NCBI GenBank assembly: GCA_002733915.1
Contig: NVXN01000001.1
Location: 165,222-173,663 of the forward strand
Reading direction: 5' to 3'
DNA: 8,442 bases
Origin: Aequorivita sp.
GTDB lineage: Bacteria > Bacteroidota > Bacteroidia > Flavobacteriales > Flavobacteriaceae
The notes beneath the pieces were generated by a model. That model was not told where the DNA came from. It saw nothing but the letters and a program-made list of their open reading frames with translations, and ran no database searches. Position 1 is the stretch's first letter. Each line of letters starts with the position of its first letter. The position numbers and the translations under genes are program-made. Below, in pieces: positions 1 through 6,309 of the stretch.

Positions 1-5
1 TTCTT

Positions 6-33
6 CATTACACATTATTCATTAAACATTTAC
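6..33. repeat. Degenerate heptamer tandem repeat (CATTANN)x4
   Basis: Four consecutive 7-bp blocks read CATTACA, CATTATT, CATTAAA and CATTTAC. The first four bases are constant and the last three vary. The array sits directly upstream of the -7-like element of the ABC-F gene, so it covers the place where a -33 element would lie. It could be a decayed copy of the clean heptamer arrays seen later in the window. An AT-rich stretch this short can also look periodic by chance. Confidence 0.45.
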
Positions 34-35
34 AG

Positions 36-43
36 TACTTTTG
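36..43 (+). promoter_or_regulatory. Candidate -7 promoter element of the ABC-F gene (TACTTTTG)
   Basis: TACTTTTG matches the Bacteroidota primary sigma factor -7 consensus TAnnTTTG exactly. It is the same octamer found in the better promoter at 7147-7154. No TTG lies at the expected -33 distance of about 19 bp (bases 14-16 are ATT), so only half of the promoter is convincing. Transcription would begin at about 47-50, leaving roughly 10 nt before the GTG start. Confidence 0.5.
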
Positions 44-58
44 CCGAAAATATAAACC

Positions 59-1927
59 GTGAATTACCTTTCAGTAGAAAATATCTCCAAGTCCTTCGGG
101 ATGCGGGTTTTGTTTGAAAATATTTCCTTCGGAATAAACGAAGGGCAAAAAATAGGCTTTGTGGCCAAAAACGGAACCGGAAAAACATCGCTTCTCAATA
201 TAATTGCGGGGAACGATAAAGCCGATACCGGCAATGTTGTTTTCAGAAAAGGGCTGAAGATAGCCTATCTACCCCAGGAACCGGATTTGGATCCGAAATT
301 AACGGTGGAACAAACCATTTTTTCTTCGGATAACCCAATTCTTAAAATAATTGAAAATTACGAGCACGCAATAGAGAATCCCGAGAATACCGAAACCTAC
401 CAAAAGGCTTTCGATGCGATGGACGCCCACCATGCCTGGGATTTCGAAACACGTTACAAACAGATTCTTTTTAAACTGAAACTGGAAGATTTACTGGCAA
501 AAGTTGGCAATTTGAGCGGCGGACAGAAAAAGCGACTCGCACTGGCGAATGCGCTTTTAACTACGCCAGACTTGTTGATAATGGATGAGCCCACCAACCA
601 TTTGGATCTTGAAATGATTGAGTGGCTGGAAAATCTATTTGCAAAGGAAAATTTCACGCTGTTTATGGTTACGCACGACCGTTATTTTTTGGAACGTGTT
701 TGTAATGAAATTGTGGAATTGGACGAAGGCACACTTTACAGCTACAAGGGCAATTACAGTTATTACCTCGAAAAACGTGAGGCTAGAATAGAAAACGAAG
801 CCACCGAAACTGGAAAGGCAAAGCAACTTTTTAAAAAGGAATTGGAATGGATGCGCCGCCAACCCAAAGCGCGTACCACCAAAAGTAAAAGTAGGATTGA
901 CGATTTCCACGAAATAAAAGATCGCGCCAGTAAACGCCGCAACGACCACCAAGTGCAACTGGAATTGAACATGGAACGTATGGGAACCAAAGTTGTGGAG
1001 CTTCATAAAATATCAAAATCGTTCGGAGATAAATTGTTATTGGATAAGTTTGAATACAATTTCAACCGTGGCGAACGTGTAGGGATTATCGGGAAAAATG
1101 GAACTGGGAAATCTACTTTTTTAAATATTCTCACAGGAGCATTAAAACCCGATTCGGGGAAAGTGGTAGTGGGTGAAACGGTACAATTCGGTTACTACAC
1201 CCAAGCCGGAATCAATATAAAAGAAGGCCAAAAGGTAATTGATGTAATCCGCGAATACGGCGATTATATTCCATTGAAAAAAGGACGGCAGATTTCGGCA
1301 TCACAGCTGTTGGAGCGCTTTCTTTTCGACCCCAAAAAGCAATATGATTTTGTAGAAAAATTGAGCGGTGGTGAACGCAAACGTCTTTATTTATGTACCG
1401 TTCTCATCAAAAACCCAAACTTTTTGATTCTCGATGAACCTACAAACGATCTTGATATTGTAACCCTGAATGTTTTGGAAAGTTTCCTTTTGGATTTTCC
1501 CGGCTGCCTTTTGGTAGTGAGCCACGACCGTTACTTTATGGATAAAATTGTAGACCATCTTTTTGTTTTCAGAGGAAATGCCGAGGTTGAGGATTTCCCT
1601 GGAAATTATACAGATTTTAGAGTTTACGAAGACAGTAATATACAGGAAAAACGCGAGGCCAGTGAAGCAGCACCAAAAGTAAAAAAGGATTGGAAACAAG
1701 ATTCAAGTCCTGCAAAACTGACCTATAACGAGCAAAAGGAATATCAAAAACTGGAAAAGGAAATTGCCAATCTGGAAAAGGAACGTGAAGAACTTCAAAA
1801 TAAATTTGCTACGGAAAACTGGGACGGTGAAGAGATTGACAAGCAATCCATAAAACTGCAGGAGATTATTGATACCATTGAAGCGAAGGAAGAACGGTGG
1901 TTTGAGCTTTCAGCGAAAATGGAGTAA
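59..1927 (+). CDS. ABC-F family ATP-binding protein, Uup-like
   Basis: This is a soluble protein of 622 residues with two ABC nucleotide-binding domains and no membrane segments. ABC-F proteins act on the ribosome or in nucleic-acid transactions rather than as transporters. Domain 1 has a Walker A at residues 36-43 (AKNGTGKT), LSGGQ at 152-156, Walker B MDEP at 175-178 and H206. Domain 2 has Walker A GKNGTGKS at 345-352, LSGGE at 435-439, Walker B DEP at 459-461 and H489. Between them is a charged, Arg/Lys-rich linker (about 245-315), as is usual for ABC-F. Residues about 552-622 form a Lys/Glu-rich predicted coiled coil like the C-terminal domain of Uup, which binds DNA in E. coli. The GTG start is favoured because an in-frame TAA lies at 53-55, and the next Met (residue 15) would cut into the first ABC domain. 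One oddity is A36, where Walker A normally has Gly. The exact ABC-F subgroup is uncertain. Confidence 0.93.
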   Translation: MNYLSVENISKSFGMRVLFENISFGINEGQKIGFVAKNGTGKTSLLNIIAGNDKADTGNVVFRKGLKIAYLPQEPDLDPKLTVEQTIFSSDNPILKIIENYEHAIENPENTETYQKAFDAMDAHHAWDFETRYKQILFKLKLEDLLAKVGNLSGGQKKRLALANALLTTPDLLIMDEPTNHLDLEMIEWLENLFAKENFTLFMVTHDRYFLERVCNEIVELDEGTLYSYKGNYSYYLEKREARIENEATETGKAKQLFKKELEWMRRQPKARTTKSKSRIDDFHEIKDRASKRRNDHQVQLELNMERMGTKVVELHKISKSFGDKLLLDKFEYNFNRGERVGIIGKNGTGKSTFLNILTGALKPDSGKVVVGETVQFGYYTQAGINIKEGQKVIDVIREYGDYIPLKKGRQISASQLLERFLFDPKKQYDFVEKLSGGERKRLYLCTVLIKNPNFLILDEPTNDLDIVTLNVLESFLLDFPGCLLVVSHDRYFMDKIVDHLFVFRGNAEVEDFPGNYTDFRVYEDSNIQEKREASEAAPKVKKDWKQDSSPAKLTYNEQKEYQKLEKEIANLEKEREELQNKFATENWDGEEIDKQSIKLQEIIDTIEAKEERWFELSAKME

Positions 1928-1937
1928 AAATGCTATT

Positions 1938-1975
1938 GGCTGTAGGCTGTAGACTGTAGGCTGTAGGCTGTAGGC
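1938..1975. repeat. Heptamer tandem array (GGCTGTA), about 5.4 units
   Basis: Five 7-bp units of GGCTGTA plus GGC follow one another. Only the third unit departs (GACTGTA). The array begins 11 bp after the ABC-F stop codon and fills much of the 103-bp gap before the methyltransferase. No spacers separate the units, so it is not a CRISPR array, and it has no hairpin with a T-run that would make it a terminator. Confidence 0.93.
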
Positions 1976-1992
1976 AAATTATATGAAATCTG

Positions 1993-2000
1993 TACTTTAG
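1993..2000 (+). promoter_or_regulatory. Weak -7-like element upstream of the methyltransferase (TACTTTAG)
   Basis: TACTTTAG differs from TAnnTTTG by one base. The start codon lies 30 bp further on, a sensible leader length. No TTG is found at the usual -33 spacing, where the heptamer array ends instead. The methyltransferase may be transcribed from here or by read-through from the ABC-F gene, since no terminator separates them. Confidence 0.25.
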
Positions 2001-2030
2001 CATACAGCTTAGAGCATAAAGCCCTAAAAA

Positions 2031-2807
2031 ATGATCCATCAATCAAAAAATTACATAAAATTTATTCGGCTTGCGAAAAACAAACACGGCGTGCATTCGC
2101 CGTTTGTATATGATTTGGTGACGAAATGCTTCAACGATAAAACGAAATATCCCGAATACGAAACTCTTAAATCGCACCGTAAAGCTCTGCGAAGTGATAC
2201 TTCCATGGTAGAAATGAAAGATTTTGGCCAAGGCTCAAGGGTGTTTAAAGGCAATGCCCGCAAGGTTTCCGTAGTGGTAAAAAATGCCGGGATGAAAAAG
2301 AAACGCCAAAAACTGCTCTTCCGTTTGGCTAAATATTTTAAAAGTGAAACTGTTTTGGAATTAGGCACTTCGCTGGGTTTGGGGACGGTTGCGCTTTCGC
2401 TTTCCAATGAGTTTTCTGCAATCCATACGGTGGAAGGCTGCCCAAATACCTTGCAAAAAGCACAGGCATATTTTGAAAAATTCAACTTGCACAATATTCA
2501 AATCCATCAAAAAATATTCAATGAATTTCTTGCTGAAAATACTTCAGAAAAATACGACCTCATTTTTATAGACGGCGACCACAATGGCGAAAGTACATTG
2601 GGCTATTTCCATTCCCTTTTAAAAAAGGTACACAATGACTCCATTATCATTTTCGACGATATTTATTGGAGTAAGGATATGACGGCGGCATGGCAGCAAA
2701 TAATTGCCAATGATAAAGTAACGGTGAGCATTGATACTTTTCAATGGGGCTTGGTTTTCTTTAGAAAAGAACAGGCAAAGCAGCATTTTGTTATTCGGGT
2801 TGGTTGA
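2031..2807 (+). CDS. Class I SAM-dependent methyltransferase, O-methyltransferase-like
   Basis: This is a 258-residue soluble protein with a Rossmann-fold methyltransferase domain in its second half. Motif I, the SAM-binding glycine loop, is VLELGTSLGLGT beginning at V108. An acidic residue follows the next strand (TVEGCPN), as expected for binding the ribose of SAM. F179-I-D-G-D-H184 and F208-D-D-I-Y-W213 resemble the FIDGDH and DD strands of Methyltransf_24 and catechol-type O-methyltransferases. The first 100 residues are basic and contain HGVHSPFVYDLV near the N-terminus; I do not recognise a defined domain there. The substrate cannot be read from the sequence, and the neighbours do not suggest one. 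The stop codon lies inside a small heptamer duplication (2802-2815). The family call is firm and the reaction is not. Confidence 0.88.
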   Translation: MIHQSKNYIKFIRLAKNKHGVHSPFVYDLVTKCFNDKTKYPEYETLKSHRKALRSDTSMVEMKDFGQGSRVFKGNARKVSVVVKNAGMKKKRQKLLFRLAKYFKSETVLELGTSLGLGTVALSLSNEFSAIHTVEGCPNTLQKAQAYFEKFNLHNIQIHQKIFNEFLAENTSEKYDLIFIDGDHNGESTLGYFHSLLKKVHNDSIIIFDDIYWSKDMTAAWQQIIANDKVTVSIDTFQWGLVFFRKEQAKQHFVIRVG

Positions 2808-2815
2808 TGGTTGAT
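2802..2815. repeat. Two-unit heptamer duplication (GGTTGAT)x2 over a stop codon
   Basis: GGTTGAT occurs twice with no gap. The first copy contains the last Gly codon (GGT) and the TGA stop of the methyltransferase, and the second lies just downstream. It resembles a minimal version of the longer 7-bp arrays at the ends of other genes here. Two copies alone could be coincidence. Confidence 0.6.
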
Positions 2816-2830
2816 AAAAATAGAGTTCTC

Positions 2831-2879
2831 TCTCTATTCTCTCCTCTCTTCTCTATTTTCTTTTCTCTTTTACCTTTTC
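2831..2879. repeat. Pyrimidine-rich tract with an approximate 7-bp register
   Basis: A C/T-only tract with few interruptions lies in the 179-bp gap between the methyltransferase and the LolD-like ATPase. Read in sevens from 2831, six successive blocks begin with TCT and a seventh begins with CCT. Low complexity makes such a register easy to obtain by chance. The pyrimidine richness is clear and the heptamer origin is only suggestive. Confidence 0.4.
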
Positions 2880-2898
2880 GCTAATTCCTTTCCCACAT

Positions 2899-2930
2899 AA
2901 CTTTAAACTTTTAACTTTGAACTTTTAACT
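2899..2930. repeat. Heptamer tandem array (AACTTTN), about 4.5 units
   Basis: Four consecutive blocks read AACTTTA, AACTTTT, AACTTTG and AACTTTT, followed by AACT. The first six bases are invariant. The array lies 20 bp upstream of the -7-like element of the LolD-like gene. Unit 3 with its preceding T spells TAACTTTG (2912-2919), itself a match to TAnnTTTG, so the array may carry or mimic a promoter element. Confidence 0.85.
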
Positions 2931-2949
2931 AACACTGTAACAACCCACC

Positions 2950-2957
2950 TACCTTTG
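2950..2957 (+). promoter_or_regulatory. Candidate -7 element of the LolD-like gene (TACCTTTG)
   Basis: TACCTTTG fits TAnnTTTG exactly and lies 30 bp before the ATG. The nearest upstream TTG (2917-2919) is 30 bp away, too far for a normal -33 element, so the promoter is only half supported. Confidence 0.45.
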
Positions 2958-2986
2958 CGTCCTATAAAACAAATTGAAATACGCCC

Positions 2987-3688
2987 ATGAGCTTAGTAAT
3001 TAAAATTCGAAATATCACGCGCGATTTCCCACTGGGGAATGAAGTGGTTAAAGTTTTAAAGGGAATAGATCTGGACATTGAGCGCGGCGAATACGTAGCG
3101 CTGATGGGTCCTTCCGGCTCGGGAAAATCTACCTTGATGAATCTCTTGGGATGTTTGGACACCCCCACTTCCGGCAGTTACGAGCTGAACGGAAAGGACG
3201 TGAGCAATATGACCGATGATGAGTTGGCCGAAATAAGAAACAAGGAAATAGGGTTCGTTTTTCAAACCTTTAACCTGTTGCCACGTACTACTGCACTTGA
3301 AAATGTGGCGCTTCCGATGGTTTATGCAGGTGCCTCAAAAAGTGAACGCACTGAACGGGCCAAAGAAGTTTTAACAAATGTGGGTTTGGCAGATCGAATG
3401 GACCATAAACCCAACCAGCTTTCCGGTGGACAGCGCCAACGGGTGGCAGTTGGAAGAGCATTGGTGAACAAACCTTCCATTATTTTGGCAGATGAGCCAA
3501 CCGGAAACTTGGATTCAAAGACTTCGGAAGAGATTATGAAACTTTTTGGCGATATTCACAAAGCGGGAAACACTGTTATTCTAGTAACACACGAAGAGGA
3601 AATTGCCGAACATGCGCACCGTATTATCCGGCTCCGCGATGGGATTGTGGAGAGTGATACTAAAAAGGAAGTAGTGAGTAGTGAGTAG
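2987..3688 (+). CDS. ABC transporter ATP-binding protein, LolD/MacB type
   Basis: This is a 233-residue single-domain cytoplasmic ATPase. It has Walker [10 protein letters not shown] at residues 41-49, Q-loop Q93 in the [10 protein letters not shown] segment, the signature LSGGQ at 145-149 followed by [10 protein letters not shown], Walker B IILADEP at 165-171 with T-G-N-L-D after it, and switch His H202. The FQxFNLLP and DEPTGNLD patterns are typical of the LolD/MacB/FtsE group, which powers FtsX-fold permeases that move lipoproteins, peptides or drugs across the envelope. No FtsX-like permease lies beside it, so its partner must be encoded elsewhere and the name LolD cannot be confirmed. 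The final residues VVSSE (229-233) and the TAG stop are written by a 7-bp tandem array, so the natural C-terminus may be shorter in relatives. Confidence 0.92.
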   Translation: MSLVIKIRNITRDFPLGNEVVKVLKGIDLDIERGEYVALMGPSGSGKSTLMNLLGCLDTPTSGSYELNGKDVSNMTDDELAEIRNKEIGFVFQTFNLLPRTTALENVALPMVYAGASKSERTERAKEVLTNVGLADRMDHKPNQLSGGQRQRVAVGRALVNKPSIILADEPTGNLDSKTSEEIMKLFGDIHKAGNTVILVTHEEEIAEHAHRIIRLRDGIVESDTKKEVVSSE

Positions 3689-3719
3689 TGAGTAGTGAGT
3701 AGTGAGTAGTGAGTAGTGA
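3671..3719. repeat. Perfect heptamer tandem array (GTAGTGA)x7
   Basis: Seven identical copies of GTAGTGA run from inside the coding end of the LolD-like gene into the intergenic space. The first 18 bp encode Val-Val-Ser-Ser-Glu-stop. Because 7 is not a multiple of 3, every plus-strand frame through the array soon meets TAG or TGA. Perfect identity of the units suggests recent expansion or continuing slippage. It is not a CRISPR array, since there are no spacers. Confidence 0.97.
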
Positions 3720-3812
3720 GTTAAAAAATATTATTTCCATTTCAAATCTTTCATTTCAATAATTTGCGAGGTTCTTCATTGGTACTTTAATAAAAAGTTA
3801 AATATTTCTTAA

Positions 3813-3820
3813 TATATTTG
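3813..3820 (+). promoter_or_regulatory. Possible -7 element of the T9SS surface-protein gene (TATATTTG)
   Basis: TATATTTG matches TAnnTTTG and lies 50 bp before the ATG. The closest upstream TTG (3779-3781) is 31 bp away, beyond the normal spacer. The surrounding DNA is so AT-rich that a chance match is quite likely. Apart from this and the tail of the heptamer array, I see nothing else in the 182-bp gap. Confidence 0.3.
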
Positions 3821-3870
3821 ACCCCCGATATATTCAGCTAATTCCAATTGAATATTAGAAACAACTTTTC

Positions 3871-5937
3871 ATGAGAACTTTTATTTTAGTATTTACAGCA
3901 CTTATATATATTACTTTTAGCTCGCAGGGCAATACATTACCAACAATAGCTATAAATTGCGAAGAGACGGTAAATGTATTTAATGGAGACGCATATCTTT
4001 ATACGCAAGCAGAGATAAATGCTTTTGGAAGCAATGGATATACTGAAATTACTGGAAAACTTCAAATTCTAGGTTCGGATATAACTTCGCTTTCTCCTTT
4101 AGCGACTTTAGAAATTATTGGCGGGCTTTTGAAAATTGACAATACCCCTAACCTAACAAATGCCTCAGGCCTAAATTCCTTAATTACGGTGGGTGGAGAC
4201 TTGACTATTAGGAATTGCCCATTAAATTTCCAGAACGATGCTTTTCAATCCTTAACAATTGTTGGAGGAAATCTAGACATCGAAAACGTCACCAACAATG
4301 GTACATTCAATAGTTTTAATACTTTGGAAACTGTTGGAGAATCCATCACGATTAAAGAAAGCGGTTTCACATCGCTTATAGGTTTTTCTAGCTTGACTTC
4401 AGTAGCATCAACTTTTGAAATATTTAGAAATGATAATCTTCAAAACATAAATGCGTGCAATACTATTTCACAAATGCATAACATTACTATTGAATCTAAC
4501 GAATCATTAGAAGCCATTAATGGTTTTGGCAATTTAACTCTTGCAAATGATTTATCAATTATAACAAATTCTGCACTTATTGCTATTAATGGGTTTTCTA
4601 ATTTAACTGATATCAATAATTCATTAAAGATTCTAAATAATGAAGTACTTGAAACCCTTAATGGATTTAATAATCTTGAAGAAATAGTCGGTAATCTTGA
4701 TATTTTTGATGGAGCAATTCAATTTGAAAATAATTACTTTTTTTCGCTTACAGATGTAGGTGGTCATTTGCTTATAAGCAATATTACTTCCACTGAAAAT
4801 CTATATAGTTTTAATAATTTACAAAATGTAGAAGTTTATTTAGCGGTATATAACGTTAATTCTGACGATATAACGGGTTTTGAGGGGCTAACTAATATCA
4901 TTGGAAATGTAAGCATTTCTGGAAACGGAATGAGATATGTTAGTGGTTTTGAAAACTTAGTCAGTATTGATGGATCTTTGGATTTTCACTCTGCTGATAA
5001 TCTAGAAGATATAAGTGGATTTGGTGCTCTTACTACTATCGGAGATGAATTTAGAATTACTTCAAATCCAACATTAACTCAAATTACGGGACTAGATTTA
5101 CTCGAAAATGTAGGAGGAAAATTTCAAATTCAAGACAATAATGCATTACCAGCTTTAGTAAATGTTTTTAATGGCCTAAAGACCGTAAATGGCGAATTTA
5201 TTGTTAAAGAAAATAGATTATTAACTGAAATATGCGGGTTTAATAATGTTACCCATATTGGAGATTTGAGAATTTTATTTAATGATGCACTAACGAATGT
5301 TTGTGGCTTTAATGCTTTGGAAAATACAGCTGGTGATTGTCATTTTTCATATAATCCATTTCTTTCGAATATTAATGGTTTTAACTCCCTAACCACCGTA
5401 ACCTCTGTTTTGGCTTTTGACACCCTTCCGGTACTAAGCGAAGTTGTAGGTTTTGGTAGCATATCAGTAGTTAATAGACTTGGAATATATCATTGTTTTA
5501 ACCTAGAAAGCTTACAATTTCTTAGCACCCTTGATGATATTTTATGGCAGCTAAGCATTCAAAACAATCAAGACCTTACTTTTTGTTCAGTGCCAGCTAT
5601 ATGTGAACACATTAGCGAAGGAGGTGAATATTGGATATACGGTAATTCCGATGGATGTGTTAGTGATTTGGATATATTGTCACATTGTAACCTGGCAATA
5701 AATAATCTCAGTAAGAACAATATTTCAGTTTACCCCAACCCTACGGAGGGTATGTTGAATATAAACACAACAGTAGAAATAGACAAAATAGAAGTCCGCA
5801 ATAATTTAGGCCAACTGATTAAATTTGAAACCAATGCAAATACAATAGATTGTTCAGCGCTAGAGCCTGGCTTATATTTCGTAAATTTTATGGCTAAAAA
5901 TGGTTCAGTTGAAATAGTAAAAATTATAAAAAATTAG
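3871..5937 (+). CDS. Secreted repeat-solenoid protein with T9SS type A sorting domain
   Basis: This is a 688-residue protein predicted to cross the inner membrane by Sec and the outer membrane by T9SS. Residues 1 to about 20 form a signal peptide (Arg2, then a hydrophobic stretch ending near SSQG). Residues about 62-570 hold roughly 22 degenerate repeats of about 24 residues with the pattern LxIxxNxxLxxIxGFxxLxxIxG. They resemble the leucine-rich receptor-L-domain fold and should stack as a beta-solenoid. A Cys-bearing cap follows (C572, C578, C596, C606), and residues about 615-688 form the sorting domain, beginning SVYPNPTEG and ending in a basic KIIKN. T9SS removes such tails during export or surface anchoring. 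The likely site is the cell surface or medium, as an adhesin or binding scaffold, with unknown ligand. The coding DNA looks more AT-rich than its neighbours, which may reflect Asn/Ile/Phe content, lower expression or transfer. Its last codons and stop lie in the terminator stem. Confidence 0.9.
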   Translation: MRTFILVFTALIYITFSSQGNTLPTIAINCEETVNVFNGDAYLYTQAEINAFGSNGYTEITGKLQILGSDITSLSPLATLEIIGGLLKIDNTPNLTNASGLNSLITVGGDLTIRNCPLNFQNDAFQSLTIVGGNLDIENVTNNGTFNSFNTLETVGESITIKESGFTSLIGFSSLTSVASTFEIFRNDNLQNINACNTISQMHNITIESNESLEAINGFGNLTLANDLSIITNSALIAINGFSNLTDINNSLKILNNEVLETLNGFNNLEEIVGNLDIFDGAIQFENNYFFSLTDVGGHLLISNITSTENLYSFNNLQNVEVYLAVYNVNSDDITGFEGLTNIIGNVSISGNGMRYVSGFENLVSIDGSLDFHSADNLEDISGFGALTTIGDEFRITSNPTLTQITGLDLLENVGGKFQIQDNNALPALVNVFNGLKTVNGEFIVKENRLLTEICGFNNVTHIGDLRILFNDALTNVCGFNALENTAGDCHFSYNPFLSNINGFNSLTTVTSVLAFDTLPVLSEVVGFGSISVVNRLGIYHCFNLESLQFLSTLDDILWQLSIQNNQDLTFCSVPAICEHISEGGEYWIYGNSDGCVSDLDILSHCNLAINNLSKNNISVYPNPTEGMLNINTTVEIDKIEVRNNLGQLIKFETNANTIDCSALEPGLYFVNFMAKNGSVEIVKIIKN

Positions 5938-5962
5938 AAATAAAGATTTCTAATTTTTTATA
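5925..5962 (+). terminator. Rho-independent terminator overlapping the stop of the T9SS gene
   Basis: A perfect 17-bp inverted repeat (5925-5941 with 5946-5962) encloses the 4-nt loop AAAG, and its 3' arm contains six consecutive T residues (5954-5959). The TAG stop (5935-5937) lies in the 5' arm. The stem is AT-rich but long. A-runs on the other side make it potentially bidirectional, though no converging gene exists here. It ends the T9SS transcript before the next gene's promoter. Confidence 0.85.
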
Positions 5963-6002
5963 TACGTGCAGCTTGATTATCCAGTTTTATTCTAAATTTT
6001 AA

Positions 6003-6034
6003 TTGCGCACTTTCCCTTTCATATTTTATCTTTG
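6003..6034 (+). promoter_or_regulatory. Candidate promoter TTG-N21-TATCTTTG of the small membrane protein
   Basis: TTG at 6003-6005 and TATCTTTG at 6027-6034 are separated by 21 bp, within the Bacteroidota spacing range. The ATG of the 58-residue gene starts only 5 bp beyond the -7 element, so the predicted first transcribed base is at or next to the start codon. The mRNA would be leaderless or nearly so. Confidence 0.55.
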
Positions 6035-6038
6035 AAGA

Positions 6039-6215
6039 ATGAATATTGACTTTTCAAATCCCCTCGTTTTAATAATTGGTGGAATTTTACTTTTAGCCAT
6101 TCTCTATTTTTGGAACAAACGCAATGCTTCAAAACAAAAAGCACGTCGCAATAGAAATTTCCGCAGTAGCTATTACGAGCGAAAAAAGGAACGGGAGAAG
6201 GAAAGTGGTCAGTAA
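6039..6215 (+). CDS. Small single-pass membrane protein with basic tail, unknown function
   Basis: This is a 58-codon frame from ATG to TAA. Residues 1-7 are polar (MNIDFSN). Residues about 8-25 are a strong transmembrane helix rich in Leu, Ile and Gly. Residues 26-58 are highly basic and polar, with clusters such as KQKARRNRN and ERKKEREK. The positive-inside rule places the N-terminus outside and the basic tail in the cytoplasm. I do not recognise the family. Support for a real gene is the clean helix plus charged tail, the promoter directly upstream, and its place between a terminator and the adenosyltransferase promoter. The basic tail could contact nucleic acid, ribosomes or anionic lipid, but that is conjecture. 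Chance cannot be fully excluded for so short a frame. Confidence 0.68.
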   Translation: MNIDFSNPLVLIIGGILLLAILYFWNKRNASKQKARRNRNFRSSYYERKKEREKESGQ

Positions 6216-6237
6216 AGTTGCAGTTGGCAGAAATTCT

Positions 6238-6269
6238 TTGCAGTATTCCTTGGGTTATTTGTAACTTTG
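6238..6269 (+). promoter_or_regulatory. Candidate promoter TTG-N21-TAACTTTG of the adenosyltransferase
   Basis: TTG (6238-6240) and TAACTTTG (6262-6269) have a 21-bp spacer. The -7 octamer fits TAnnTTTG exactly. Transcription from about 6274 would leave a leader of about 35 nt before the ATG at 6310. No cobalamin riboswitch could fit in such a leader, and none is visible. Confidence 0.6.
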
Positions 6270-6309
6270 AAATACAGCAAACTTCAAACAATAATCATAA
6301 GTCCCACCA

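Noticed and set aside
454..1016. Minus-strand open frames of 60-123 codons opposite the ABC-F gene
   Set aside because: They lie antisense to a clearly coding, motif-complete gene, have unlikely composition (Phe/Ser-rich) and match no family I recognise.
2043..2571. Minus-strand frames (62 and 147 codons) and an alternate plus frame inside the methyltransferase
   Set aside because: The main frame carries the full SAM-binding motif set; the others are shadows of it.
3779..3820. Complete promoter (TTG ... TATATTTG) before the T9SS gene
   Set aside because: The spacer would be 31 bp, outside the usual range, so only the -7-like box was kept at low confidence.
6216..6309. Cobalamin riboswitch before the adenosyltransferase
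   Set aside because: The gap is only 94 bp, contains a promoter, and shows no B12-box-like conserved core or room for the aptamer.
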